Assembly: GCA_903632075.3 (NCBI GenBank)
Contig: CAHIKZ030000394.1
Location: 1-64,000 of the forward strand
From: Acanthosepion pharaonis
Taxonomy: Eukaryota; Mollusca; Cephalopoda; Sepiida; Sepiidae
Reading direction: 5' to 3'
DNA length: 64,000 bases
The notes under the pieces were generated by a model that was given only the letters and a program-made list of their open reading frames with translations, did no database searches and was not told the origin of the DNA. Below are positions 1 through 14,090 of the stretch, piece by piece (position 1 is the first letter of the stretch; each line of letters begins with the position of its first letter). The translations under genes were made by a program, and so were the position numbers.

Positions 1-1575
1 AACTTCACTCAAATGTAGCCAACAATAAGTTGATTAACAGTCATTTAACTTGATAATTGAGCCCAGCCATATGGTGAAAACCCCGTAAATAGCAAAAAAT
101 GGCAATTTTTACTGGTTTCTTATTTTTCATTGATCTTTCAACCAATTTTCATCAAACTTAACAATTGCCTTATAAATGTATCCTTTTACATCCCTGGTAA
201 CACAGACAAATTGAATTTCAAAAACTTCAAAATGATTGTTGTCTGAAGTGAGTCTTCATGTCCATTAACTTGGAATTGAACAAATACAGACTACTTCTGT
301 TATATTAGTAACTGCATTAATTTAAAATATTTTTAATGAAAGTACTTAAAGTAATTGAAGAAGATAGACTGCTACATCTAAACATGATGCTGTTTTTGCT
401 CGATTCTAATTGAATGCTTTTTCTGGTCGATATAGCCGGGTGAGGCTGCTAGTAAGAAATAAAACAATGCATAACTAAAAATGTTGATAACGAGCTAAAA
501 TCATTGATAAGTAGTTAGTTTAAATCAATTAATTACTCCCTCCCCACTAAAAAAAAGTACTAACTAAATTAGCCTGACATGTGAACAGAATTTTCACTTA
601 TCAACTTGACATTTCAAGTTAAAAGAGTTAACCAAACTTATATTGAATGTATGCACACTTTTATAAAAACAATCTTTGATTAAAATAAATAGCAAAGACA
701 GAACAAAAAATATTTTAACTTCTGCTCTTATATTGGTGTAGAAAATTGCTATAAAAAGAAGAAAATCATTATCAGTCTTTATTGTTCAAACCATTTACAA
801 TTCTTAATTTCCAAAAATTACAAGTCAATTTGCTTTATTTCTTTCTAAGTAGTCTGATTCACAAAATATTATCTTCCAAATTCTTATAACTTTCCCTGTT
901 ATGGTTCTGAAGTGACAGTAAACAGTTATTTAGCACTATAGAGGCTGCTATAGTGATTTTGTAAGCAAAGCTTACATTTGTCACAAGGCCAAGAATATGG
1001 AGCACCTAGTGAGGACCAAGCTCACTACTCAGTAGTAATTGATATTGCAAGAAAAGATTTCTATACATTAGCAAAAATAAAAAAATACATGTTTATAAAA
1101 AGATAGTACCAACTTCTCAAACTTAACACTTTGGACATTGGCAGAAAAGTGCTAAAAAATTACAGAAACTTATTTCAATGCATGCACTTGTTAACAGCAA
1201 AAATTACCCAAATTTTCCTTTTGAAATTTACATTCCCAACATGTCACTAATAGTAGTAATAATGATAATAATACTGAAGTTAGTTGACTTCAGAATTTGA
1301 GGTCAAATATGAAGAAAAGAAAAAAAGATCACTACTCTTTACATGTTTATGGCCTGTGTTTGATAGTGTACCATTTATTTTTAATATAATATTAGCTCAT
1401 AATTTGGTCTTCTTGCCAATGATCAATTTCCTTCCAACAACGTCAACTTTTAAATCAAATGTTGACTGTATTTAAGTAATACAGTATCTTCCAGAGTCTG
1501 TGCCCTATACCCTCTTGGAGTCTGTATCCTATGTCCAGCTATCATGTTTAAATATTGTGACAACTGTTTACTCAC
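1..1575 (-). other. BRPF1 intron, 5' part only (continues out of window)
   Basis: This stretch follows the gtgagt donor of the last visible exon and should run to the exon carrying the rest of the bromodomain. It is A+T-rich and carries no homology I recognise. Small open frames, for example near 1284-1475, look random. Confidence 0.8.
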
Positions 1576-1704
1576 CTCACTAGGAGAGACAGGTTCAGCA
1601 AAGATGTTTCCCACATCTTTCTCTTGGAGTTGGTCAAGAGCATGTCTGAGAAAAATAACAAATGGCTGGAGTTGCATTTCCGTTGCTAACTGATGAACCC
1701 GAAT
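1576..1704 (-). CDS. BRPF1: BRPF1 exon: start of the bromodomain (helix Z and ZA loop)
   Basis: This 129-nt exon encodes 43 codons, phase 0 at both ends. The acceptor is tttccttcag and the donor gtgagtaa follows CCTAGTGAG. The product begins IRVHQLATEM and continues through FLRHALDQLQEKDVGNIFAE to PVSPSE. This is helix Z and the first part of the ZA loop of the bromodomain. The rest, including the acetyl-lysine-contacting Asn, must lie before base 1. Reading through the donor gives SKQLSQYL, which departs from the family, so splicing is needed here. The exon ends where the human isoforms with and without a six-residue ZA-loop insertion differ. Confidence 0.93.
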
Positions 1705-3009
1705 CTGAAGGAAATAAGACAAATGCAACAATGTATATCCTTTATTTTCATGCACAAAATTTATCAATTATTTTATTATCTCCTTATTTTAATCACCTTA
1801 AATAAACTGAAGGAGCTAAGTTTTCAGTGCTGTCTCAGTATTGGTATGAAGAGATTTTTTATAAAATTTAGACAATGTGAAAAGTTAATTGCATCCAAGC
1901 TCCTTCGTGCAATCCAAAATAAATAAAAGAAAAATTAATTGCTTGTGCGTTTCTATGAAAAAAATATAAAAATATAATGAAAAATGTACAATACCTTCAG
2001 AAAAAAACTGGAAAAGGACAATTCATTTCATGATACACAGTGCACATAATTAGTACAGAAAAATTATGTGCATATATATATATATATATTTAATTTCAAA
2101 ACATTTTCATGAGTTGCTAAATAATGAAAATTAAAATGCAAAAAAGAAATTATTTATGTTTAATTTTCTTTTTCTTTAAATTGGTTGCATGTGAAGTTTT
2201 TTTTGAACTTGTAAAACAAGGTAATTTTATTGACATAGAATAGGTACCTCCATGTTTTTATTTTGTTTTGTTTATATAAAAACAAAATGGAATAAGTTTA
2301 AATTTTAGTTTTAATTTTACTTATATTAAGAGCATCTTATGAAACAGTTGATGACTAAAAGTTAAAATATTTTTTATTTTTTCTTGAAGAGGTGTCAGGA
2401 AATGGGTAGAAGCTTGCATACTAAAAATGCCTGCCTTGAGTAAACAAAGATAGTAACTTTACATTTTTTTTTAACAATTCCCTTTACATGGTAATTATGT
2501 AATTTCTGTAAGTTAAAACAAAATTTACAATTTTCTAAAAAGATTTTCAATTTATTAGATTTAGGTACATTTGTTAATTATTTAAGAAATAATTAAAAAT
2601 TTTTTGCAGATTTTTTTTATTATTATTTTATTTTCATATTCCAAGAATATTTTCTACATCAATGATAAAAGTTTCAAAGAATATTTGAAATGATTTAATT
2701 TTTCTGGTGATTTAAATTAATGTAAATGTTTTTAGTATTTAAAAAGATATTGGATTGAGATTGCATAAATTTTTTAAAAAATTAGGGTTTTTACCTTAAA
2801 ATTATTTTACTCATGTATTTTCTTACAAAACTACCTTATTCATAAATGAATACACACCAAAACATTTTATTAAAACATGATAATTAGCAGATTTTTAATA
2901 CACGGGTGTTTTTCACCTAAAGATTGTAATAGTAGTAAGAAATTATTATATCACACCGTTTCATAACATGTAAACAAATGTTTAAACACAAATATCTCCA
3001 GTTCAACAA

Positions 3010-3125
3010 AGGAATGCACAAAAGTTATCAGCCTGACCCACTTCTCAAAATCTGATCAGCAGACCAAACAGAATTTATTTTGTAATGCCTTCTTGGTTAG
3101 GCCAAATACTTTTCAGCATTCCCTA
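3010..3125. mobile_element. Short MITE, GGTGCTGAAAAGTT family, diverged copy
   Basis: The left end reads ggaatgcacaaaagttatca and the right end, reverse-complemented, reads agggaatgctgaaaag. The terminal inverted repeats are imperfect and the total is about 115 bp. Better copies lie at 16556-16666 and 25676-25785. No coding capacity. Confidence 0.6.
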
Positions 3126-3899
3126 CTATATAATGAACAAAGTTTATTTCAGAATTTTCTCTAATTTTTCTCTTTACAGAAGTTCATAATAAAATTAACT
3201 TTTAAAATTTCAAGCATTTTTTTTTTTAAATTCACATATCCCATTTTTATCAAAGTTTGCATGAATGTACCTACGATAGGAAATAAGAAATTTAACCAAT
3301 GAATCATTGAGATAAGCGAATCCTTATTCACAGAACTGACCAACATTTTAGTCAACAAAATTTTTCTCACCTGCAGCTGCAACACATATGGAATGTTGTT
3401 CTAATAAAGTATTTGCACCAAATTATATTCTAGGTTCTCATTAACCCATGTCATTTTGCATTCCAAAATCACAAAATTAATGGGATTGGATGGAAAACAA
3501 ACTTTTACAAAAAATCCTCTACCATCCCCCATCTTGTTTTTAAGTAATTGTAATATTAGATACAAGCAGTCAGCAAACTTTTGCTCTGCTTGCATAACGT
3601 GTTTAGTACTGGCAATTCCCATCTACATAAACGACTAAAAATAACCTATATAAGTAAGACATAGGTAAGCTATAAATTTATAAAGAACACCAGGAGGATA
3701 TACAGCTGAAACCACTTTGAAAGACGTTCAGTACAAAGCACAAATTCAATGAGACAATGAAAAGAACAATGACAATGAAACTATGCTGAAGCAAAATAAG
3801 GTCATTTGAAAAAAAATGGTATAATTTCCAAATAACATCAGTTGCCAAAATAACTAAACATCTGGTAAATATTAATCTTAGCATGTATCTATTTGGAAA

Positions 3900-3933
<34 letters not shown>

Positions 3934-4242
3934 GTGGAATGGTCAAAAGGATTGGTTGGGGTTAATATTATAAAGAAAGGAAAAGAACAACCAAATGTAA
4001 ACAATTTAGATTTAAGAAAAGCTGTAACAAACAGGGGCAGAGCAAGTTTTGTCATTTTTGTCAGCAGGTTTTTATTGCCTGTGAAATTGGCTAGAAATAT
4101 ATGCTATTGATTGAGTAAACAGAGTAGGCAATATAGATAAGTATATCACACCCTTATTTCAAACAAGAAGATTACTGATAATGCACATATACCAATTAAA
4201 AAGTTATTTATGTGTTTATATTTTTATTAAAAGTGTAATATG

Positions 4243-4375
<133 letters not shown>

Positions 4376-4404
4376 AACATTATTAAGCATTATTAAAAGA
4401 AAAT

Positions 4405-4486
4405 CACAATATTGATCCATATTTTTTAATCCAATCTAAGCTTTCAAAAGCTTAGACTGGATTAAAAAATATGGATCAATATTGTG
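4405..4486. repeat. 82-bp hairpin built from a Penelope 5' end
   Basis: Arms of 39 nt (4405-4443 and 4448-4486) pair with one mismatch around a four-base loop tcaa. The right arm matches the region at 50130-50171 just ahead of and including the presumed start codon of the Penelope open frame (aatatggatcaatattgtga). This therefore looks like two copies of that 5' end joined head to head. Homology stops soon after the arms. Confidence 0.8.
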
Positions 4487-7389
4487 ATGAATGTGAGGGT
4501 CTGATGAATTGGATCGAGATTACAATAAAATGTGAAAGTTTTTTTTTATTATTACTTCTAGACTAAAAATATTATGCTGTTACTAACATATTTAAATAAA
4601 CTTCATATACAACTGAATGTAATCATTTTAGCTTCCTACCACTAAAAGTGATAAGAATTGTATTCACCCCAAAAAAGAATAAATAAAAATTATGACATTT
4701 TAAGTACTTTTATAATTGCACTATACTAAATATCAGAAACTTTTAACATTCCCTGAATATTCAACTAAATATTCTATTCATCACTGAATAGTTCTGATTT
4801 CTACATAACTAGGAGACTAATGTAAAAAAAAGAAGTATTACACCCACAAAAAGTACATACCATATCTTATATGTAGATTATATAACTATCAACTATATTG
4901 CTGCACTTATTTTACAATCTAAGTTACTATTTAATGCCAAGCAATTCAATTGCCTCTCTTGATAAATTTCTGATAAAAAATTAGAAAGAATTCTACTGTT
5001 TAATTAGGTACTAATTTTCAATACCTAAGGTTTAGAATGAATTTTTAAAAATGAAAAATAAATAAATTCTTGAAGCTTTCATTTTAGCTTTAATTGAAAG
5101 CTAAATGATTAAATTTCCTATTTCAAGTAAACAAAATACTCTGATGCATTTCAAATAGAAATTATATTGATTGAAATCTCAACGTTTTGACTGCTTTCAG
5201 AAAACTCATTTAAAATCAGCCATTTTTGACACATTTGTAAACAAAAGTTAATTCTCGGTTTTTAAAATCTTCCAAAAATAAAATATACTTTTCTGAAACT
5301 TTGAGGAAGATTAGCTGCTTTAAAGTATAATTAATCTGATTTGAATATATTATTACTTTAAGTTGAACACAACAGAGAAATGGATTTTTAAAACAAACAT
5401 TAGCAGTAATTACACATTTGTCAGTCACTTGTCAAAAACGTAACAAGTGCTGATAAAATGTGTCAACACCTTTATTATTGTTCTAAGGAGACTTTAGCTG
5501 TTAAAACATAATTTAAGAAAATGACAGGTGAACGTCTTTTTTTATATATTTTTAAGTACTCAGTAATCTTAAAAATGTTGGAAAATATTCTCCATAACCT
5601 AATTTAATGAATGTTGACTTTAAATTTACCATAGTCATCACTCTTATTTTCTGATAATGTCATGTATGGTCAAACCATACTTTCAAACAGGCACACGGTA
5701 CATAATATTTTATATATATATAAAAAAATATTTTAAATTATCTTAAAAATGTTTGAGTAAAATACTTTGTATTAAACTTTTCAATTTTTGATTAATATAG
5801 TTTTCAACAGTATCACCAAACCAGATGAAAGTAATGCAGAATTTTAAAAGATTTATATATTATAAATTATTATAACTGAAAAAAAAAAAAAAAAAAATTC
5901 TTGGAAAAATTTATTATTTACCAGAAATTTTTTTCTTAAGACAATCGTGTCCTTAATAAATCTTATTTATAAAAGCAATTAAAAGCTTTTCTAATTAAAT
6001 AATGTCATAGTTCTATTGCATTTTTTATTTTATGATTTTCCAGGCAGATTATCAGGAAATGAATAGTGATTTTAAAAAAAAAAAAAAAAAAATCAATGAT
6101 GATTTACATTCTCCAAGGTGTCCTACTTTTAATTAATAGAAAATTTCCAGATGAAAATCTAATTTCTTGAAATTAAGAGAGGGGGGGGCACATTTGTGAA
6201 TAAGCCCTGATAGTTTCATTGAAATTCGACAATTATTTGATTTTTGCAAGAATTTCCAAATCAATGTGTTTTTCACCTGATGATAAAAAAAAAAAATAAA
6301 TTTTAAGAAAAATATATATTTTCAAGTCTTCAAGCCAACATTAAATATATATAATGAAAGCAAATTAAATAATATTAAACTTATACAAAATAAATCAAGG
6401 TAAATATTCAGTATATACATAATGACATAGTAGCTATATCTTCTAAAAATTGCAGAAGCTAATAATTAATATGTATAGTGGTTAAAATTTTTATTTTTCA
6501 AGTTTTAGTCATTATATTTGAGTGCAAATGGAACAAGGACTTTTAGGTACATCGATCATTAGATGCACCATATTTTGTTAAGCATGATTTTCTTTTAAGT
6601 CAAAATTCAAATTTTTTTTTAAGTTAAAAAGGAGAAGAAAACAAAAAGAGTAACTCATGAAAATTTTGCAGCTATAATTTTAGATCATTTGGCTCTCTTA
6701 ATTGTCAATGATTACAATAGAGAGAGGAAAAAAAAAATCAAGTTACATGATAAAAATCAAGTCATTTTTATTTCATCTGTCAAAGCTTAGTTTTAGTCAA
6801 TTATAACATTTAATTAAAGAGATTTAGATTAAAGTATACAAAAATACCATTTTAAAAACTGTATGCAAATGTGTTTTGCATTCAAACAAAAATAATCATT
6901 AAATGGAAAAAATTTATTTTAAAAAGAAATTTCTAAAACCAAAACAAAGAAATTCAAATTAATTCACTCTCTAAGCAATGTTACATGAAAGAAGCATAGA
7001 CAACAAATATAAACAACAGAAAAATTCAGTGCTTACATCTGAATATCAAATTGTATTCTTAAAATTAGAGATAACCTTAAGATGATGAAAGAAGTATAGG
7101 TGCACCTCAAAATATACATCTATATTTGGAATATTATCAGCAAAGTATCTTAAGTGAAGTACACACCTTATGGTCATGGGTATTTGTATATATAAAAGTT
7201 ATGATCTAAAATCATATCCTCTCCACATTCAAATTCACAGTTAAGAAAGGTCCAAAAAGTAAGGTAAAATTAGGTATAAAGTAGCCATATTGACAACGTG
7301 AAAGCTACAAAGTTGGTATACAATATTTCTTGTAAAAGGACAGCCTTAAATTAAATACATGTAATGATACAATTAAGATAATTACCACC

Positions 7390-8310
7390 ATAAAACAGTT
7401 GACAGATGTGCAAGGCATAAAGTTCTTGCATGCCAAGGGTAAAACTCCAACAGAAATTCACTGTGAACTTGTTACTGTGTGTGACAAACATGTAATGAGA
7501 AAACAACAGGTATCAGTCAGGTGTAGTATGCTCATAGAGGAGTGTATGAAGCCATACATTCATCAGCAAGAGAAAATATTGGAGCTTACATTTAAATGAT
7601 AGATGATGCAAACTTTGTGATATGATGGTGGATCTTCTGAAAGTTGTAGTACATGAACCATCTACAAGAATTCGGATTACCAATAGTTGTGATCTTGTTG
7701 CATTCAAAAACAATTACAAGTTCCAACACACAGACATGTCTTTTCACTTCTGGAACAATATAAGGGAGCTGATGTGGACTTTCTGGAGCACATAACCATA
7801 GGTGATTAGACTTTGCTTCATCAAGTTACCAAAGAGACAAATGATTCCATAACCTGGAAACATCCATTGTTACAGAACCAATAAAAATTTACAATATAGC
7901 AATCAGTAAAGAAATTGATGGCAACTGTGTTCTGGGATGCAAAATGTGTACTGTTAATGGACAACATACCACATGGCCAGAGTTAATGTTGGACAGACTG
8001 AAGGAAGTCATTTGCCAAAAGATGTGTTAGTGAAAGGTTGCCGTCCTCTTGTGAAACAATGCTCCACTACACAGCCAACTTGACAAAAGATTGGTTCCAG
8101 CAGTACAGCTGGTATGTTTTACCACATCCACAGCATAATCTGACTATCATCAATGCTTGTTGAACTTTTACAGAGACCATATATGAACACAACTAGTCAT
8201 AAGATAATGTGTTTCAGCAGTGATGACAGGAATATGTAAAAAGAAATCACCCTCTGGGTAGCCCATTAGAGCTATCAACCCATGAAATGAAGAGCACCTT
8301 GAAAATGCAT
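7390..8310 (+). pseudogene. Mariner transposase pseudogene
   Basis: Pieces of mariner transposase read in order on the plus strand: KFLHAKGKTPTEIHCELV with HVMRKQQVSV from 7399, then LEQYKGADVDFLEHITIGD near 7745-7807, then KKLMATVFWDAK with DNIPHG near 7910-7970, and remnants of the C-terminal part to about 8200. Stops and frameshifts break it throughout. The first catalytic Asp (TIGD) is readable. The segment that should hold HDNARPH has lost bases, and the third acidic position is not conserved. It lies in the 7.2-kb BRPF1 intron, opposite to the gene. No terminal repeats could be placed with confidence. It is an old dead copy. Confidence 0.85.
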
Positions 8311-8952
8311 AGACAATGGTGATGATTATCCAGGTAAATTGTGTTTTGTAGTTGAAAACTCATTCTATCCAATAATGATTGTGCTTCCTCTGTTATAGTT
8401 TCCAGGGAAATAAATTAGCGGCATTACTTTCAAAGCATCATTTGTAAGACAATGTTATATACTAAGAATAAAGTCAAATTTGAACTAGTAAATTAATATT
8501 TATAAATGCAAAGCATTTTATTGCAGCAATCTCCTATTCAAAAATTCCTAGTAATGATGATGATAATAATTCTAATAATCTCATAAAAAAAGGTTTGATA
8601 AATCAGCAGATGTTCTTTCAGCATATGCCCTGATGATGAAATAAGAGCTTTCATTTAAAAAAAAATTTAACAAGTAGGAAATATCACTATATTCAGTTAG
8701 CAGAAGCAAGCAATTCAATGGAGATATATACATTGAATAGCAACTTAACAGAACAAAAAGCAAACATTAAGGAAGCACTAGTCAAAACATAATGTAAACA
8801 GGAAAAATATCAATTAATAATTTCAGGTTGTGTTATGAAGATTAAAAACACATATGCACTTTAATTAGAATCAAAATTTAAACAGAATCACAGATGATAT
8901 ATTTTTCTATGATTAGAACAAAAGTAAATAGAAAGGAGTGCTAATTACTAAC

Positions 8953-9084
8953 CTGTTCACGTTTCAGCTTCTCTCTTTTTCGAATGAGTTCCACAAGAAG
9001 ACGAGCTTTTTCTAGATCCTGCCGTAACCTCTGCCAATATTTGAGTTGGGCTCGTAAAGCATTACTTTGTTTATCATTTTTTGT
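8953..9084 (-). CDS. BRPF1: BRPF1 exon: charged helix between EPC-II and bromodomain
   Basis: This 132-nt exon encodes exactly 44 codons, phase 0 at both ends. The acceptor is tttctttcag and the donor is gttagt, which is weaker than the other donors. The product starts TKNDKQSNALRAQLKYWQRL and contains the highly conserved ARLLVELIRKREKLKREQ. That stretch is a long, strongly charged helix shared by BRPF1, BRD1 and BRPF3 just ahead of the bromodomain. The length is a multiple of three, so skipping it would keep the frame, but no evidence of skipping is visible. A plus-strand frame starting near 9104 is a shadow that lies in the intron. Confidence 0.95.
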
Positions 9085-9690
9085 CTGAAAGAAAAACAAA
9101 TTCATGAAGAAATGGTTAAATGATCTAAAAGAGCTTAACAGCAAAATCCAATCTCAGAATATGAACCATTCAATGAGTGGTGGGAGAAAGAAATGCAACA
9201 ATAATGTCACAGTCACCTGCATTTACAAACAATTTCCTCTATGGAATTTCCCAATATTCAACAACAATTATGGCAAACCATTTTTGCAAGCAATTTTATT
9301 CAGTTTCCAAAAATATTCTCCAGAAAACAAAATGTTCAGAAAAAGTAATAATATAAACTTAATTGAAATCTATCAGTAATCCAAACAATGTTGGAAAACA
9401 TTGATAATAGCAGTTTCATATATTAGTAACTTTTCAAAGAGAATATACATTTGCAGAATAAAACCAGAAAAGAATCAAATTGAAAAATATGATTCTTTAT
9501 TATATAAATATTTTCTTAAGAGAAATAAAATAACATGCAAAATATAGTTATTACTTCACTTGACATTAATAAAAATAAGAGTATAATCATAAAAAACTGT
9601 AATAATGACAATGAGACCTAGGTCTGTACTTATTTGACAAAACTATATATCTAAACACCTAACACATTATAAGGTTAGTTGTTGATAGCA

Positions 9691-9715
9691 AATATATATA
9701 TATATATATATATAT
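9691..9715. repeat. (TA)n microsatellite, short
   Basis: An alternating AT tract of about 25 bp, followed by a few ACAC repeats. Confidence 0.9.
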
Positions 9716-12698
9716 TACACACACACAAACTCCAAGTACCACTTCCTTTCTACTGGAGATGGATGGCATACTTATATATAAAAAACAAAAAGGTATTCTA
9801 CAAAGTTTTCAGTTAATCTAACTGGACAGCAAAGCAATAACCAGCATTGCTATTTAACAATAAAAAGAGACTTAACTGAAACAATCTGAAAGAAAATGAC
9901 AAATCTATCCTAACAAATAAGGAAATAGAATGTACTATTTAAAAAAATAGTTAAATGAAGTTAATGAGATTTAATTTTCAAATAATATACAAGGAAAAAC
10001 TAAATGGGAAAAAATAACTGTTGCATAATATGCATCAACTTGCAGAAATTGTAAAGAAATCAAAGCAAAATTGACTACAATCTGCATTGTCACAAAAAAA
10101 TGCTCCCAAAGATTACAGAAAATTTAATTAAAAATAAATAAAAGGAAATAAGCATCTATTAAAACCAGAAATGCCTTTAGAGAGGGAGAGAGAGAAAATT
10201 AGAAACTGATCCTTACAATACATGTGCAATAGAAAAAGAGAGAGGGTTAGATTCAAAAGAATGAGGAAAATAAAAATAAAATGAAATAAAACAACTTGAA
10301 ACTCATTTACCAGTAATAACCATTAAACAACGCAACATACAACCCTCTGCTTTCTGTAAAGTTATTAGTCACAGGAGCCCAGATTTCACAGCAGTATTGA
10401 AAGGATTCAAATGTAAAAGTACAGAGAAAAATAGTTATTATGCACTTAATCACAAAATCAAACAAAAAAAAGTCATGCTTTAAGGTCTGAAATGAGGAAG
10501 ACTACTGAATCAATTTTTTTTTTTTTGAACACCTTGTGAAAATAAAATTTGGAGCAAAAATGTTATGTGTGCATACTGTTTAAATATAAGCACAAAAGTT
10601 TTAAATTAGATACGTTTAAGCCTTAAAAACATTTTTTTAAAAAAGTTACTCGAATATGCTTACAGCTCAGTTGTATCAGGAATAAAACTTGGCATGAAGA
10701 ATTGTGGTAGAGCTGCCCAAATGACAAAGTACAAGCCGTTCATTCTCAGAGTGTTCTGTCTGCTTCCTTCATTGCAATAACAAATAACAATACTCTGATC
10801 AACATATTGCCTTTTGTGCTTGAAAGATAGAAACAGAATTGCAGATTGTTGAACAGATAAAAGGCCCCAACAGGACAGTACAAACATTTAAAGGACAGAA
10901 AAATTTGGGAAGCATAGCAAAATGAAAAAAAAAAAAAAAAAATATCAATAACTAAGTGCATAAGAACAAAACAGATCAAACTCCTCATTTCTAGAACATT
11001 ATTAAAGAGCAAATTATTTATAAAGAAGAGCTTGGAAATCTTTTTATATCTGAAAATCCACATAACTATACAAATGAGATGAAATGTATTATTTAACTGA
11101 AAATAAAATGTGCCTAATATATTAGCTTAAACATATTGCAAGAATCAACAATTTTTGTCAGGTAATCATTTTGACCAAAAGTGAATTTAATTAAAACTCC
11201 ATATTTGTCAATGAAAATAAAGTGGATAAAACACATCAACTGCACATATAAATAATTGAAAAAAAGTTGAATATGAAAACAAGACAAGGACAATGTATCT
11301 TGGTACGACAAAAAATATGATACTCTTAAGCATAAAAAAACAGAAGCCAAACAAAAAACAAAATCTATTGCCAACAAAAAGGTGACAATAGATTGACAGT
11401 AAAAATTGAAATGAAGGGAACATTAATGGCTTGAAAGAATATTAAGTTTCAAATTGTTGCTTAAAATGTAGAATTGTTATCCACAAATATAGTAAGCTTT
11501 TTTATTAAATACACTAATTTCTACTGATTATCTAATACTAAAATGTACTGCTCTCTAAATACAAAATTTAATATTTATTCAAAATATAACATCTTTCAGA
11601 CACAAATGGCTATTTTTCAGAATATTTCCACCAGATTAATCAATCTATTCATTCTATAAAAAATAAAATAAAATTTCTCAATTTCAAATAAGCCATCTAC
11701 TGATTCAGAAAGTCTCTAAGAAAAAGATTTATTAAATATCAATAATACACAATGCATACAAATAAAGTAAAGAAAAATCATTATATGTCATTGATTGTAA
11801 AAGTACATTGCAGAAATCAATTGCGCGAATTGGCCAGATGACTGCAAGTAATTTAAAGCTTATCAAAGTAGTGTAAAATTCATAGAGGGTATGGAATTAG
11901 CATTGAGTTGTTCAACATTTCACTGAAGCATGACTAAAGCTGTATCTGTTCCTACAGTCACAAGCATCTAACCCGAGAAGAGAGCAAAGCAGACAGGAAG
12001 AAAAAGTGACATAAGTTCAGGCTATTTTACAGAAAATTTGGCATGGGGAAAGATAAGTAAAATGAAACAAAATGTCTGTATTAAAAAGAGTTTAAGAATG
12101 GAGGAAAAAAAGAAAATTTAATGAGAGGGTTATCTTGTGGCATTTCTGTGTTAAAGCAGACTGTGAGAAAATAGGTCTATATTGATAGAAAAGAGGACAG
12201 AAGAAATCCCATTGCAATCAAACAGGTGGGGCATAAGCAAATTAGGATGGTCACAATCTGTGTGACAGTAGGAACTTTGTAAAAAGCTTCTACGACAAAA
12301 TGTGACAAGGTCCAAGAGCCAATCAAGGTAGAGGTTTATTGAATGAGGTTGTTGTTTGAGTGTGAAGGGAGAAAGTAAGAATTGCAGTACATGAAGATAT
12401 GTAGGACAGATAATGTTTAACTCTTAGTTTTAACACTAATACCAGAGAACATCATTTCTAGCAAATTATATTTCATTTTTAACCTTATTTTTATAAGATG
12501 AATTTACCTTTTTGCAATTTTTGCTTAGTTACTAGTGTTTATTTCTGAAGATCATAATTTGAAAAGAAATTTTTACAAACTTAGAACCTTTATCATAAGA
12601 GCAGAAAAAATAGAAAAATCAATTATCAACAATTTTATAACTGTTGTATCATAAAACCTATTTATAGATGTAAAGCTATAAAAAGGTTTTTTATATAT

Positions 12699-12701
<3 letters not shown>

Positions 12702-12761
<60 letters not shown>
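12702..12761. repeat. (TA)n microsatellite, 60 bp
   Basis: A pure alternating TA tract in the BRPF1 intron. No transposon is recognised beside it. Confidence 0.97.
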
Positions 12762-12762
<1 letters not shown>

Positions 12763-13354
12763 CACAAATAAAAATACTGATTTTAGTAGTTGTTCTAAGA
12801 CCAGAGCTACAGTAAAGTGGTAATGATTTTCACACTCAATCCCACAGTTCTCTCCACATTAGTATATGAAAAATATAATACAAAATTCAAGCAATGTTGG
12901 GAACTTTTAATTTGTCAATGTAGCCAGAACAGAATCAAACAAATCCATTTTCTTTTTCTAATAAAAAATATTACAATGTTCATGTAATGATCATTAAAAG
13001 AAACTTTAAATGAGATTTAATAAAATGAAGTATCTCTTCTACTTTTTGTTACTTAAAAACAATAGAATTAGTTTTAACTAAAACAAATAGGAGCTTCAAG
13101 GAAAGAATGAATAATAAAAGGAAATCAAAGTGCCAAAATGCACACAAGTGACATTAATGCAGAATATTTGATTTGATAGGAAAGTCTGGACAAGTCAAAG
13201 TAAACAAAACTGGTGCTAAAAATCACTTTCCATAACCTAGTTTCATCTACAATTTTCTACAGTCAAATAAGAGAATTAGTTTTGTGATAATATTACAGAG
13301 CCATTATACTTTTAAAAATTTTCCAACATTTTTAAAGAAATAATTGATAAAGCA

Positions 13355-13386
<32 letters not shown>

Positions 13387-14042
13387 AAGAGAGAGAGTGA
13401 GAGAAAAAGATGCAAAGACAATTAGACTACAAATTTCAAGTGCTAATTACTAAATGGATAGGATCCCTTGATAAGAAATTATATTTAATACAGATTCACT
13501 TATATATTAGCTATCTGAGCATGAATCCAATGAGAAAATTTGCTACTGAACAGTTTGAGACATCAAAGGTTGATTTACTAGGTACTAATGATACCCAAAG
13601 TACCAATGCAAAAACATTCAGCTTTGCCATGTTTGCTAGAAAAAGTGCTTTTCCTAAAAAAATAATCTGAAATTTGTTGGAACTATAATATTTTAATTTT
13701 AGAAGTAATCCAAAAATACTCTTCTTAAACTTAACAGCACTTTAAATTATGAAATTTTATTATTCAAAGAAATACATTTCTTATCTGCAAATACTGATAA
13801 AAAATTTAAAAAAAACATTAATCCTTCATATATACATCTACACTGATGTAAACTGTTTTTAGCAGGAGCTATGAAATTTTTATATTAGTAAAATATTTTC
13901 AATAAAATTCAAACATGAAGTAAAAAAAATAAATAAAATGAAAGAATTGAAAATAATGTACATATACAACAGAAAAACAATATTGTTATGTACCAAAATA
14001 GATTTTCATAGTTGATTCATTTAAAATCCTTCAAAATCAAAG

Positions 14043-14050
<8 letters not shown>

Positions 14051-14085
<35 letters not shown>
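14051..14085. repeat. (TA)n microsatellite, 35 bp
   Basis: A pure alternating AT tract about 700 bp from the exon at 14799-14952. Confidence 0.95.

Positions 14086-14090
<5 letters not shown>

Noticed and set aside
4497..4515. CTGATGA followed by a possible GA core, considered as a hammerhead ribozyme in the Penelope-derived repeat
   Set aside because: The stem II partner and the GAAA box are missing, and the three stems cannot be drawn.
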